Source: Betaproteobacteria bacterium HGW-Betaproteobacteria-11 (GTDB lineage: Bacteria > Pseudomonadota > Gammaproteobacteria > Burkholderiales > Rhodocyclaceae). From it: a stretch of DNA of 64,000 bases. Location of the stretch: the NCBI GenBank assembly GCA_002842395.1, contig PHCV01000011.1:29669-93668 (forward strand), written 5' to 3'. Below the pieces are notes generated by a model that saw only the letters and a list, made by a program, of their open reading frames with translations, made no database searches and had not been told where the DNA came from. The translations under genes and the position numbers were made by a program. Below are positions 27,026-35,932 of this stretch, one piece after another (the first letter of the stretch is position 1; each line of letters opens with the position of its first letter).

Positions 27026-27771
27026 ACCCTGGCCTTGCCCTGATTGGCGACGGCTTGCAGGGCCGCGGCGATGGCTTCCGGATCGCCGAGATAGTAGTGG
27101 CGAAGCGGCTTCAGGTTCTCGTCCAGCTCGTACACCAGCGGCTGCGCGGTGGGAATGTTGAGGCCGACGATGTCGCTGTCGGAAACATCATCGAGATACT
27201 TGATCAGGGCCCGGATGCTGTTGCCGTGGGCGGCAATCAGAACGTTCTTGCCGGCGCGGATCGACGGCGCGATGGTGTCGTTCCAGAAGGGCAGGACGCG
27301 GGCCACGGTGTCCTTGAGGCATTCGGTGCGCGGAAACTGTTCAGGCGGCAGATCGGCGTAGCGCGGGTCGTCCAGCGTCAGCCGCGGGTCGTCCTCGGCC
27401 AGCGGCGGCGGCGGGGTATCGTAGGCGCGGCGCCAGATCAGCACCTGCGGTTCGCCGAACTTGGCGGCGGTCTCGGCCTTGTCCAGACCTTGCAGCGCGC
27501 CATAGTGGCGCTCGTTGAGCCGCCAGGAATGGTGCACCGGAATCCACATCCGCTCCATCTCTTCCAGCACCGTCCACAAGGTCTTGATGGCGCGGCGGAG
27601 GACCGAGGTATAGGCGAGATCGAAGGCCCAGCCCTGAGCTTTCAGCAACTGGCCGGCGGCCTGCGCCTCGGCCAGGCCCTTGGCGGTGAGGCCGACATCG
27701 GTCCAGCCGGTGAAACGGTTTTCCTGGTTCCAGGTCGATTCGCCATGACGCAGCAGCACGATCTTGTACAT
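27022..27771 (-). CDS. gpmA: 2,3-bisphosphoglycerate-dependent phosphoglycerate mutase
   Basis: 249 residues, the family length. [20 protein letters not shown] fixes the start, with a GGA ribosome site upstream; catalytic residues are seen in [24 protein letters not shown] and [10 protein letters not shown]. Glycolytic interconversion of 3- and 2-phosphoglycerate. First gene of the gpmA-envC-ctpA cluster. Confidence 0.96.
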   Translation of the reverse strand: MYKIVLLRHGESTWNQENRFTGWTDVGLTAKGLAEAQAAGQLLKAQGWAFDLAYTSVLRRAIKTLWTVLEEMERMWIPVHHSWRLNERHYGALQGLDKAETAAKFGEPQVLIWRRAYDTPPPPLAEDDPRLTLDDPRYADLPPEQFPRTECLKDTVARVLPFWNDTIAPSIRAGKNVLIAAHGNSIRALIKYLDDVSDSDIVGLNIPTAQPLVYELDENLKPLRHYYLGDPEAIAAALQAVANQGKARV

Positions 27772-28027
27772 GAGGTTTCCTGCTCCAAAAGGCCCGATTC
27801 TAACGCGCGAGATGGGCTGCCGCCCAGTCCGGGACGCAATCCGCCGGTGGCGTGCCCCGCTGCATTTCACGTCAAGGCAGGCAGGCTCCGCTCTGGCACC
27901 GAATGCTATAGTGCTTCGGACGAATCTTGTTGCGCACGGACTCAAGAAATGGAGAAGACGATGTCATGTGGACGATGCCATGGGGCATTGGCCCGGATAA
28001 ATACGCCCCTATTGTTTACGTAACAAA

Positions 28028-28189
28028 ATGATTTATCAATCGCGCTATCATTTGCTGGTGGTCACCGCTAGGCGCGACCAGCTCGCCGGTAGAACTCAAG
28101 AGGAGTACGCCACGTCGATCAGACAAGCCGAGCGGCAACTTAAAGAGTTTATTGAGCGCAATCGCAACTGGAACCTCATGAGCAAGTAA
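28028..28189 (+). CDS. Possible small protein of 53 residues
   Basis: An open frame MIYQSRYHLLVVTARRDQLA continues as a charged, probably helical segment (EEYATSIRQAERQLKEFIER). Codon use and the regular helix pattern look protein-like. There is no clear ribosome site and I do not recognise the family. It stands 61 bases before the RcnB-like gene on the same strand. The rest of the gap 27772-28250 holds no recognised feature. Confidence 0.3.
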   Translation: MIYQSRYHLLVVTARRDQLAGRTQEEYATSIRQAERQLKEFIERNRNWNLMSK

Positions 28190-28250
28190 TTTTTGAACTG
28201 TCCGAAGGCCAAGGTTTTGATTGAGTGCATTTTTTATTTGGAGGCAAACC

Positions 28251-28757
28251 ATGAAACGAATTACCTTGAAAACGAATTGCACGTTGGTTCTTGTGATCGC
28301 TGGAATCCTGATAGCCGGTCAGGCAATCGCGGGCAAACCATCATGGGCCGGCGGTGGCAATGGCGACAAAGGCGAGAGAAGCGAACACCGGGATGGTGAC
28401 GAAAGATCGCCACGCGACAATGCCGGAACTACGGTCAGGATGAGCGAATATTTTGGCGACCGGCACCGGACAATCGCCCATGACTACTACGACGAGCAGT
28501 TTCGCCGTGGCCGCTGTCCCCCCGGATTGGCCAAGAAGCACAATGGCTGCATGCCGCCCGGCCAGGCCAGGAAGTGGGCTGTCGGCCAGCCGCTGCCGCG
28601 GGACGTGATCTATTACGCTGTGCCGCCGGCGCTCGTCGTGCAATTCGGCCGGCCGCCGACCGGGTATCGATACGTGCGAGTAGCCAGTGACATCCTCCTG
28701 ATCGCGGTGGGAACGGGAATGGTGATCGATGCCATTCAGGATATGGGCAGAATGTAA
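28251..28757 (+). CDS. RcnB-like periplasmic protein
   Basis: 168 residues from the ATG preceded by TTGGAGG. Signal peptide ends near GQAIA. A Gly/Arg/Asp-rich linker follows, then a domain with CPPGLAKKHNGCMPPGQARK and VIYYAVPPALVVQFGRPPTGYRYVRV and a C-terminal hydrophobic segment. This is the pattern of the RcnB/YohN family, in E. coli linked to nickel and cobalt homeostasis. Metal specificity here is not known. No rcn efflux gene is adjacent. Confidence 0.75.
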   Translation: MKRITLKTNCTLVLVIAGILIAGQAIAGKPSWAGGGNGDKGERSEHRDGDERSPRDNAGTTVRMSEYFGDRHRTIAHDYYDEQFRRGRCPPGLAKKHNGCMPPGQARKWAVGQPLPRDVIYYAVPPALVVQFGRPPTGYRYVRVASDILLIAVGTGMVIDAIQDMGRM

Positions 28758-28957
28758 CGGAGCGTTTCTCGTATTTATATTGGTCTATTGCCCATGATGG
28801 TCGAGGTTATTTAATTCGTCATGGCCTGCTTGCATAGCATGGCGCTTGACCTCGCTCCCTTCGGTCGCTGGACGCTCCGCCATAAAGCGGCGCAGCGCCC
28901 CTGAGCTTGGACGTTGAAGCTGTAGAAAAACCCATTTTCACGCGTCGCGAGACGTAA

Positions 28958-28987
28958 AAAATGGCGCGGATTTTCCCGCGCCATTTT
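28958..28987. terminator. Strong bidirectional-looking hairpin terminator
   Basis: AAAATGGCGCGG and CCGCGCCATTTT form a 12-bp stem with a 6-base loop and A/T runs on both outsides. It follows the transposase remnant (minus strand) and stands 200 bases after the RcnB-like gene (plus strand). The stretch 28758-28957 otherwise shows no gene. Confidence 0.65.
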
Positions 28988-29026
28988 CATTTCATCATCT
29001 CCCACCGTGTTCCCTATCGTCCCTTC

Positions 29027-29400
29027 CTACTGCCCATACCCGTGGTGCGCCAGCTTCTCGATGTTGTGCACCAGGCAGTAGAGCTTCCACTGCCCGTCCA
29101 CCTTCTTCTGTCCGCGCAGCGTGAAGCGATTCAGTCCCTTGTTGTAACGGATGTTGCCGAACACCGGCTCCACCGTCGCGAAGCGTCCGCCGTAAAGCGC
29201 CCGCCCGCGTTCCGAATCGATCGCCCGCTGCATCCGGTCCATCACGTTGATCGCCGCCGGGTCGGCCTTGCCGCGAAAGAACATTACCTGCCGCGCCTGC
29301 GTCGTGTCCGGCTTCCTCAGGCAGTTGTCACGCAGGGTACAGGGCACACAATCGCGTAGCGCGCCCTGGAACTTGGTGCCGATCTGTCCGTTGTGGATGC
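29027..29400 (-). pseudogene. C-terminal fragment of an IS1182-family transposase
   Basis: The minus strand reads GQIGTKFQGALRDCVPCTLR, the cysteine cluster DCVPCTLRDNCLR, then VEPVFGNIRYNKGLNRFTLR and CLVHNIEKLAHHGYG before the stop. These are the last part of IS1182-type DDE transposases (the Glu in TVEPVFG is catalytic). The first two thirds of the gene are absent: homology fades at about 29400, 30 bases before waaQ, so the element was truncated at that edge. Confidence 0.75.
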
Positions 29401-29429
29401 AGTTCGATCCGCTCTGGCACAATGCGCGG

Positions 29430-30566
29430 ATGCCTTCACCCGCTTCTTCGCCGCCTTTTTCTCCCGCCGCCCTGCGCCGCGCCCTGGTGATCAAGCTGCG
29501 CCATCATGGCGACGTGCTGCTCGCCGCGCCGGTGCTCTCGACGCTCCGGCAGTTCGCCCCGCAGTGCGAGATCGACGCGCTGGTCTATGCCGACACCGCG
29601 CCGATGCTGGCTGGCCATCCGGCGCTCGCCGAGCTCCACCTCATCGACCGCGCCTGGAAGCGGCAAGGGCCGTTGCGCCAGGCACTGGCCGAGGCACGGC
29701 TGCTTTCCTGCCTCACGGCGCGGCGCTATGATCTTGTCATTCATCTCTCGGTGCATACCCGTGGCGCCTGGCTGGTGCGCTTGCTGCGCCCGCGCTGGTC
29801 GGTGGCGCCGCGTTACCGACCTGGTTTCTGGGAAAACAGCTTCACCCATCTTTACCCGGCCCAGTCGCACCCCGACCGGCCCACGGTGGATACCAACCTC
29901 GACAGCCTGCGCGCGCTGGGGCTTGAGCCATCCCGGGACGAGGCGCGGGTGATCCTCGTTCCCGGCGCGGCGGCCGAGGCGAAGATGGCCGCGCTGCTGG
30001 CGGCGCACGGGTTGAGCGCGGGCGGTTTCATCCACCTGCATCCCACTTCGCGCTGGCTGTTCAAGTGCTGGCCGGCGGAGCGGGTCGCGGCACTTTCGCG
30101 GGAACTCGCCGCGCGCGGCTGGCCGCTGGTGTTCACCGCCGCGCCGGAGGAAAGGGAGCGGGCGATGATGGCGCAAATCCTTGACGAACTCGGCCGGCCC
30201 GGCGTATCCCCAACGCCGACTTTTTTCGATTTCTCGGGCCGGTTCTCGCTCAAGGAACTGGCGGCGCTCACCGCCAAAGCGCGGCTCTTCGTCGGCGTCG
30301 ATTCGGCGCCGATGCACATCGCCGCCGCGATGGGCACGCCGACGGTGGCCATCTTCGGTCCCTCCGGCGAGCGCGAATGGGGGCCCTGGCAGGTCACGCA
30401 ACGCATCGTCACTTCCACCGCGCATGCCTGCCGCCCCTGCGGCCGCGCCGGCTGCAACGACAGCAAGATCAGCGAATGCCTGACCACGCTGCCGGTGGCG
30501 CAGGTGCTGGCGGCGTGCGACGAGTTGCTGGCGCTGCCGGTCGCCGCGCGGAGCGCAGCGGGATGA
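29430..30566 (+). CDS. waaQ: Lipopolysaccharide heptosyltransferase (WaaQ/RfaQ-like, GT9)
   Basis: 378 residues from ATG 29430. GT9 features: LVIKLRHHGDVLLAAPVLST at the N-terminus, the donor-site run FIHLHPTSRWLFKCWPAER, and FVGVDSAPMHIAAAMGTPTVAIFGPSG near the end. The KCWP and ACRPCGRAGC patterns fit heptosyltransferase III (WaaQ), which adds a side-branch heptose to the LPS inner core in the cytoplasm. The stop overlaps the next start (ATGA). Upstream is a transposase remnant, so any further LPS genes on that side are missing. Confidence 0.85.
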   Translation: MPSPASSPPFSPAALRRALVIKLRHHGDVLLAAPVLSTLRQFAPQCEIDALVYADTAPMLAGHPALAELHLIDRAWKRQGPLRQALAEARLLSCLTARRYDLVIHLSVHTRGAWLVRLLRPRWSVAPRYRPGFWENSFTHLYPAQSHPDRPTVDTNLDSLRALGLEPSRDEARVILVPGAAAEAKMAALLAAHGLSAGGFIHLHPTSRWLFKCWPAERVAALSRELAARGWPLVFTAAPEERERAMMAQILDELGRPGVSPTPTFFDFSGRFSLKELAALTAKARLFVGVDSAPMHIAAAMGTPTVAIFGPSGEREWGPWQVTQRIVTSTAHACRPCGRAGCNDSKISECLTTLPVAQVLAACDELLALPVAARSAAG

Positions 30567-31675
30567 AGATCGCCCTGGTGCGCCAAAAGTACACTCCCTA
30601 CGGCGGCGCCGAGCGCTTCGTCGCGCGCGCGCTGGAGGGCCTCGTGGCACAGGGCGTCGCGGTGGAGATCATCGCCCGCCGGTGGGCGCCGACGGCCGGC
30701 GTGGCGGGCCGCCGCGTCGATCCCTTCTATCTGGGCCGCACCTGGCGCGACTGGAGCTTCGCCCGCGCCGTGCAACGCATCATCGCCGCCGGCGACTATG
30801 ACCTGGTGCAAAGCCACGAGCGAATTCCCGGCTGTCATGTCTATCGCGCCGGCGACGGCGTGCATGCCACCTGGCTCGAATTGCGCGGCACGCGCGCGCC
30901 CCTTTCGCCCTGGCATCGCTACACGCTGGCCGCCGAGGCGGCGCTGTTCCGCCATCCGAATCTGCGCGCGGTGATCTGCAATTCGACGATGGTCAGGGAC
31001 GACATCGCGCGGCGCTTCGAGGTTGCCACCGAGAAACTGCATGTCATCACCAATGGCGTCGATCTCGAACAGTTTCATCCGCGGCTGCGCGAGGCGCACC
31101 GGCAGGCGTTGCGGCAAAAACTCGGCGTTGGCGAGACGGCGAGGGTGGCGCTGTTCGTCGGTTCCGGCTATGCCCGCAAGGGGCTGCCGGCGTTGCTCGA
31201 GGCCTTCGCTAGCCTGGCCATGCCACGGACCGAGCTATGGGTGGTCGGCCGCGACCGGCAGGAGGCGGCGATGCAGCGGCGGGCAGAGGCGCTGCTGGGC
31301 AGTGGACGCAACTCGCGGGTGCGCTTCTTCGGCGCGCAGGAGGATGTCCGCCCGTTCTACGGTGCTGCCGACCTGTTCGTCCTGCCGACGCGCTACGACC
31401 CGTTTCCCAATGCCGTGCTCGAAGCCCTGGCCTGCGGCCTGCCGGTGATCACCACCACCACCTGCGGCGCCGCCGAGCGGGTCGGCGCCAGCCATGGCGC
31501 GGTGATTCGCGCCGGCGATGTGACCGCGCTCGGCGAGCGGCTCACGGCGCTGCTCGCGCCCGGGGTGAGCGAGGCGATGCGCGGCGCGGCGCGGGAGAGC
31601 GTCGCCGATCTCGACCTGGCGTCGATGACCCGGCGCCTGCTCGCGCTGTACCAGCACCTGCTTGCCCGCGGCTGA
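30563..31675 (+). CDS. GT4-family glycosyltransferase, WaaG-like
   Basis: 370 residues. LVRQKYTPYGGAERFVARAL at the N-terminus and the C-terminal donor site FVLPTRYDPFPNAVLEALAC match GT4 LPS-core enzymes such as WaaG (glucosyltransferase I). It overlaps waaQ by four bases. Its last ~155 bases and the following promoter region are duplicated, in degraded form, at 40031-40254 on the far side of the bmo operon; this copy is intact. That places the original neighbour of this gene as the oprC-like receptor at 40276. Confidence 0.85.
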   Translation: MKIALVRQKYTPYGGAERFVARALEGLVAQGVAVEIIARRWAPTAGVAGRRVDPFYLGRTWRDWSFARAVQRIIAAGDYDLVQSHERIPGCHVYRAGDGVHATWLELRGTRAPLSPWHRYTLAAEAALFRHPNLRAVICNSTMVRDDIARRFEVATEKLHVITNGVDLEQFHPRLREAHRQALRQKLGVGETARVALFVGSGYARKGLPALLEAFASLAMPRTELWVVGRDRQEAAMQRRAEALLGSGRNSRVRFFGAQEDVRPFYGAADLFVLPTRYDPFPNAVLEALACGLPVITTTTCGAAERVGASHGAVIRAGDVTALGERLTALLAPGVSEAMRGAARESVADLDLASMTRRLLALYQHLLARG

Positions 31676-31778
31676 TCTCCGCGAAAACCAAAAAATAGCG
31701 GAAAGCCTTGTGAACAGGGGGGGCGACAACATGTCGCATTGACCTTGCAAAGGACAGGGTTAACAATCGTTCTCTCAT
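31521..31778 (+). repeat. Direct repeat copy 1: glycosyltransferase 3' end plus promoter
   Basis: By hand alignment this 258-base stretch matches 40031-40254 with about 93% identity outside gaps of 9, 5, 21 and 1 bases. It covers the last codons of the GT4 gene, the segment with AACC..AAATAGCGGAAAGCCTTGT and a promoter ending at TCTCTCAT, close to the expected transcription start. Copy 1 keeps the gene intact and feeds the bmo operon. Confidence 0.9.
31722..31767 (+). promoter_or_regulatory. Promoter and operator in front of bmoX
   Basis: Palindrome GCGACA-ACA-TGTCGC (31723-31737) directly precedes -35 TTGACC (31739-31744), a 17-base spacer and -10 AACAAT (31762-31767). The -10 is weaker than the AATAAT of copy 2, and one outer base of the palindrome differs (G for T). 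A 125-base leader separates it from the bmoX start. No GG-N10-GC sigma-54 element was found between the glycosyltransferase and bmoX. Confidence 0.65.
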
Positions 31779-31892
31779 GGGACGTTCGATTTATGCTGGC
31801 GTAACCCTGAAGTGCTGATCGCTATCGTAGTCAGCAGAAAAGAAGGCGGATTCAAGGATGAAGTGCCCTTAAACGCAACAAAGGAGGAAGTG

Positions 31893-33482
31893 ATGGGAAA
31901 TAACACGGCAGTAAAACAGGCCCTGAAGGCCAATCCCGTACCGAGTTCGGTGGATCCGCAGGAAGTCCATAAGTGGCTTCAGGATTTTACTTGGGACTTC
32001 AAGTCCAAGACGGCGAAGTACCCCACCAAGTACGACATGGACGTTAATACACGCGAGCAGTTCAAGTTGACGGCAAAAGAGTATGCGCGCATGGAGTCGA
32101 GCAAGGAAGAGCGCCAGTACGGCACGCTGCTTGACGGGCTCGACCGCCTTGACGCGGGTAACAAGGTGCACCCGAAGTGGGGTGAGGTGATGAAACTGGT
32201 CGCCAACTTCCTGGAGACGGGTGAATACGGCGCCATCTCCGGTTCGGCTCTGCTGTGGGATACGGCCCAGTCGCCCGAGCAGCGTAATGGTTATCTGGCC
32301 CAGGTGATCGACGAAATTCGCCACGTTAACCAGACGGCTTATGTAAATTACTATTATGGCAAGCACTATTATGATCCGGCTGGCCACACCAACATGCGCC
32401 AGCTGCGGGCGATCAACCCGCTCTATCCTGGAGTCAAGCGCGCCTTCGGTGAAGGCTTCCTGGCGGGTGACGCGGTGGAGTCCTCCATCAACCTTCAGCT
32501 GGTTGCCGAGGCCTGCTTCACCAACCCGCTGATCGTTTCGCTTACTGAGTGGGCGGCGGCCAACGGCGACGAAATCACCCCGACGGTATTCCTGTCGATT
32601 GAAACGGATGAGCTTCGCCACATGGCCAACGGCTACCAGACCATCGTCTCGATCATGAACAACCCCGAGACGATGAAGTATCTGCAAACCGATCTTGACA
32701 ATGCCTTCTGGACTCAGCACAAGTTCCTCACCCCCTTCGTCGGGGTGGCGCTTGAGTACGGTTCCAAGTACAAGGTCGAGCCGTGGGTCAAGTCGTGGAA
32801 CCGCTGGGTGTACGAAGACTGGGCGGGGATCTGGCTGGGTCGTCTGCAGCAGTTCGGCGTCAAATCGCCAAAGTGCCTGCCGGATGCCAAGAAGGATGCG
32901 GTCTGGGCACACCACGATCTGGCGCTGTTGGCGCTGGCCCTGTGGCCGCTTACCGGCATTCGCATGGAATTGCCCGATCAGCAAGCGATGGAATGGTTCG
33001 AAGCCAACTATCCCGGCTGGTACAACCACTACGGCAAAATCTACGACGAATGGCGCGCTGCCGGCTTCGAAGATCCGAAATCAGGCTTCTGCGGTGCGCT
33101 CTGGCTCATGGAGCGCGGCCACGGCATCTTCGTTGATCACGCCTCCGGTCTGCCGTTCTGCCCCAGCTTGGCAAAGAGCTCCGTCAACGCCCGGTTCGCC
33201 GAGTACAACGGCAAGCGCTACTCCTTCTCCGAGCCGCATGGCGAGCGCCAGTGGCTGCTTGAGCCTGAGCGTTACGAGTTCCAGAACTTCTTCGAACAGT
33301 TCGAGGGCTGGGAGCTTTCCGATCTCGTCAAGGCGGCGGGCGGTGTCCGTAGCGACGGCAAGACGCTGATGGCGCAGCCGCATCTGCGCGATACCGACAT
33401 GTGGACGCTCGATGATCTCAAGCGGATCAACTTGACCATCCCCGATCCGATGAAGATCCTCAACTGGCAACCGATCCAGTAA
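31893..33482 (+). CDS. bmoX: Butane monooxygenase hydroxylase alpha subunit
   Basis: 529 residues; the start is set by AAAGGAGGAAGTG before ATG. It carries the di-iron centre of soluble alkane monooxygenases: Glu111, Glu141 and His144 (DEIRH), Glu206, Glu240 and His243 (DELRH), with Thr210 as the gate threonine. At positions separating butane from methane enzymes it has Gly113, Thr148, Leu279, Gln320 and Phe321. These are the Thauera butanivorans BmoX residues as I recall them, where methane monooxygenase has Asn, Cys, Phe, Lys and Tyr. So C2-C4 or longer alkanes are the likely substrates, oxidised to alcohols in the cytosol. First gene of bmoXYBZDC. Confidence 0.93.
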   Translation: MGNNTAVKQALKANPVPSSVDPQEVHKWLQDFTWDFKSKTAKYPTKYDMDVNTREQFKLTAKEYARMESSKEERQYGTLLDGLDRLDAGNKVHPKWGEVMKLVANFLETGEYGAISGSALLWDTAQSPEQRNGYLAQVIDEIRHVNQTAYVNYYYGKHYYDPAGHTNMRQLRAINPLYPGVKRAFGEGFLAGDAVESSINLQLVAEACFTNPLIVSLTEWAAANGDEITPTVFLSIETDELRHMANGYQTIVSIMNNPETMKYLQTDLDNAFWTQHKFLTPFVGVALEYGSKYKVEPWVKSWNRWVYEDWAGIWLGRLQQFGVKSPKCLPDAKKDAVWAHHDLALLALALWPLTGIRMELPDQQAMEWFEANYPGWYNHYGKIYDEWRAAGFEDPKSGFCGALWLMERGHGIFVDHASGLPFCPSLAKSSVNARFAEYNGKRYSFSEPHGERQWLLEPERYEFQNFFEQFEGWELSDLVKAAGGVRSDGKTLMAQPHLRDTDMWTLDDLKRINLTIPDPMKILNWQPIQ

Positions 33483-33491
33483 GGAGATGAA

Positions 33492-33514
33492 CGCGGGCCC
33501 GGCAAGGGCCCGCG
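33492..33514 (+). promoter_or_regulatory. Intercistronic hairpin between bmoX and bmoY
   Basis: CGCGGGCCC and GGGCCCGCG form a perfect 9-bp stem with a 5-base loop, ten bases after the bmoX stop. There is no T-run. It may protect the bmoX message from 3' decay and so raise BmoX over later subunits, or cause partial termination. Confidence 0.5.
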
Positions 33515-33582
33515 CGGAGCGCAAAACTCGAGCATTACCTGTAAAAGCTAGTTAATTACAATATCTTAAGGAGCAGACAAGT

Positions 33583-34758
33583 ATGTCTTCTAACGTTTTT
33601 ATTCGCGGCATGGTTGATCCTGAGCGCCAGGCCCAGATCCAGGCGCTCGTTCCCAAGGCGCCGCTGGAAACGAAGCGCGACCACATTCCTTTTGCCAAGC
33701 GCGGCTGGCGTCGCCTCACCGAATACGAGGCAGTGATGCTGCATGCCCAGAATTCGCTCGATGCGATTCCCGGCAGTCAGGAAGTAGGCGAGACTGTACA
33801 GAAGTGGCCTGGCGGTCGGGGATCTTACAGTATCGAATCGACCGCAGCGATAAGCAGCAACTGGTTCAATTTTCGCGACCCGTCCAAGCGCTGGTTCCAG
33901 CCCTACGTCAAACAGAAGACAGAGGAAGGGCAGACTGCCGAACGGGCGATGAAGGCTTGGGTCGAAGGTGGCGATACAGGGATGATGAACACAGCGTGGC
34001 TTAATCAGATCCTGAGCAAGCACTACGGCGCAATGATTTTTAATGAATATGGCCTGTTCAGTGCGCATTCGACAACCACCTATGGCGCTCTTTCCGACCT
34101 TCTAAAGACTTGGATTTCCCAGGCCGCTTTTGATAAGAACGACGCTGGACAGATGATTCAGATGCAACGGGTGCTGCTTGGCAAAGCCTTCCCTGGCTTT
34201 GATCCCAGCCTGGTTGAAGCCAAACAGGCCTGGACACAGGGTGAAGTCTGGAAACCTGCCCGCGAGTTCGTCGAGCATATCTGGGCGGACACCTACGACT
34301 GGGTTGAGCAGCTATGGGCTATGCACGCCGTCTACGACCATATTTTCGGGCAATTTGTGCGGCGCGAGTTCTTCCAGCGCATCGCCGGCCTTCACGGCGA
34401 CACGCTGACACCCGTTATCCAGTTCCAGGCGCTGACTTACCATCAGCAGGCCGCCGATGGTGTGAGTGCCTTCTGTCTGAAACATCTGATTGACGACGAA
34501 CCGGTGTACGGACAGCACAATCGGCGTTATCTGCACGCTTGGACAGGGAAATACCTGCCACAAGTGGAAAAAGCGCTCAAGGCTTTCCTGGCGATCTACA
34601 AGGAAGTGCCGGTCAAGGTTGATGGCGTGACATGCCGCGCCGGGGTGCAGGCTGGAGTCGAACGTGTTGTGAACGGTTGGGCGGATCGCTTCGCCGAACC
34701 GATCGGCTACAAATTTAATCGCAATGCGTTCGTCAAGAACGTCATGGCTGGTTACTAA
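33583..34758 (+). CDS. bmoY: Butane monooxygenase hydroxylase beta subunit
   Basis: 391 residues, the usual MmoY/BmoY length. Family stretches include RRLTEYEAVMLHAQNSLDAIP near the N-terminus and IWADTYDWVEQLWAMHAVYDHIFGQFVRREFF in the middle. The subunit shares the ferritin-like fold with BmoX but lacks the EXXH iron ligands. It forms the (alpha-beta-gamma)2 hydroxylase. TTAAGGAG precedes the start, 100 bases after bmoX. Confidence 0.93.
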   Translation: MSSNVFIRGMVDPERQAQIQALVPKAPLETKRDHIPFAKRGWRRLTEYEAVMLHAQNSLDAIPGSQEVGETVQKWPGGRGSYSIESTAAISSNWFNFRDPSKRWFQPYVKQKTEEGQTAERAMKAWVEGGDTGMMNTAWLNQILSKHYGAMIFNEYGLFSAHSTTTYGALSDLLKTWISQAAFDKNDAGQMIQMQRVLLGKAFPGFDPSLVEAKQAWTQGEVWKPAREFVEHIWADTYDWVEQLWAMHAVYDHIFGQFVRREFFQRIAGLHGDTLTPVIQFQALTYHQQAADGVSAFCLKHLIDDEPVYGQHNRRYLHAWTGKYLPQVEKALKAFLAIYKEVPVKVDGVTCRAGVQAGVERVVNGWADRFAEPIGYKFNRNAFVKNVMAGY

Positions 34759-34774
34759 AAGGACAGGGTGATTT

Positions 34775-35188
34775 ATGAACAATATTAACGGGTATAACAG
34801 CGGCACCAACGCCCTGAGCGGTCAGTCTTTCATCGATGAATTCCTGGATGAGAGGAATTCAGCACTGCCGACGAGCGAATCGGTCGTTCTGGCACTCATG
34901 AAGACCGAGGAAATCGAGGCTGTCATCGATGAAATGATCAGGCCCCAGATGGAGGACAACCCGACCATCGCTCTCGAGGACCGTGGCGGGTACTGGTGGA
35001 TCAAGGCCAACGGCAAGATCGTCATCGATTGCGACGAAGCGACCGAAATTCTGGGCAAGAAGTACACGGTGTACGACCTGCTGGTCAACGTCAGCACGAC
35101 CGTCGGTCGCGCAATGACGCTGGGCAACCAGTTCATTATCACCAACGAACTCCTGGGCCTCGAAACCAAAGTCGATAGCGTCTACTAA
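34775..35188 (+). CDS. bmoB: Butane monooxygenase regulatory (coupling) protein B
   Basis: 137 residues. The core YWWIKANGKIVIDCDEATEIL and VYDLLVNVSTTVGRAMTLGN is characteristic of MmoB-type coupling proteins, which carry no cofactor, bind the hydroxylase and gate substrate and oxygen access. The flexible N-terminus (MNNINGYNSGTNALS) is shorter on motifs, as usual. Sixteen bases after bmoY. Confidence 0.93.
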   Translation: MNNINGYNSGTNALSGQSFIDEFLDERNSALPTSESVVLALMKTEEIEAVIDEMIRPQMEDNPTIALEDRGGYWWIKANGKIVIDCDEATEILGKKYTVYDLLVNVSTTVGRAMTLGNQFIITNELLGLETKVDSVY

Positions 35189-35203
35189 TTTAGGAGAAAC
35201 GAC

Positions 35204-35710
35204 ATGTCTAAGCTAACGTGGTACAGCAGCCCGGTGCGTGATGAGTGGGCGGAGAAGATCAATGCGATCAAAACTGTGTCGGAGGGCATAGCAATGCTTG
35301 CCGACTTCCGCAAGAACCATACGGGGCCGGATCGCACAACCTACGAGCTCAAGAAGGAATACAACTGGATCGAGGCGCGCATTGAAATGCGACTCAATCA
35401 GCTCCACGCCGAAGCGACCCTGTCAGACGATGATCTCCTCAACAAGACCATTGATGGTCGTTGTGCCAAGGAAGTCGCGGCGGAATGGATGAAGAAGGCC
35501 GAGGATATCGACTGCCATTACGAAATGGAGAAGCTCTGCGTGGCTTTCCGCAAGGCGTGCAAGCCACCGATGATGTCGGTTAATTTTTTGGCGCCGGCTG
35601 AGCGAGTCTTGGTGGCCAAACTGATGAAGCTACGGGCAGCAGTCTTTCTCACCAAATCGATCGATGAGTTGCGTACCGCACGTGGAGTCACGATGATCAG
35701 TGTGCAATAA
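35204..35710 (+). CDS. bmoZ: Butane monooxygenase hydroxylase gamma subunit
   Basis: 168 residues. WYSSPVRDEWAEKINAIKTV and YNWIEARIEMRL match the gamma subunit (MmoZ) of soluble methane/butane monooxygenases, a small all-helical protein that stabilises the hydroxylase dimer. TAGGAGAAACGAC precedes the ATG; 15 bases after bmoB. The 222-base gap that follows holds a palindromic repeat. Confidence 0.92.
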   Translation: MSKLTWYSSPVRDEWAEKINAIKTVSEGIAMLADFRKNHTGPDRTTYELKKEYNWIEARIEMRLNQLHAEATLSDDDLLNKTIDGRCAKEVAAEWMKKAEDIDCHYEMEKLCVAFRKACKPPMMSVNFLAPAERVLVAKLMKLRAAVFLTKSIDELRTARGVTMISVQ

Positions 35711-35768
35711 AGGAAGTTACTTGCGGGTGTCGCCGTCCAAGCGGCGACACCTACTCGCAATCCGAATC

Positions 35769-35840
35769 ATCGCCCGCACAAGTGGGCGTCCCGCCCGTTG
35801 GTTTTTTTCCTGGATTCCCGCGTGCGCGGGAATGACGGGG
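35769..35840. repeat. REP-like double palindrome inside the bmo operon
   Basis: Family A element: GCCCGCACAAGTGGGCGTCCC, then a T-rich spacer, then GGATTCCCGCGTGCGCGGGAAT. It separates bmoXYBZ from bmoDC and may set different levels for the two halves of the transcript. Its presence shows that the repeat family spread after, or travelled with, the operon. Confidence 0.7.
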
Positions 35841-35932
35841 CCGGGCTATTTGGCTGTTTTACTTAAGCTTTTCAGGGTGCAGCGCATAACGGTTATGCGA
35901 GCCAATAAGAAACAGATATCGGAGAGAGAGGG

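Noticed and set aside
31676..31892. A sigma-54 promoter for bmoX
   Set aside because: Several GG dinucleotides were tested for GC ten bases later together with TGGCA/TTGC context; none fits.
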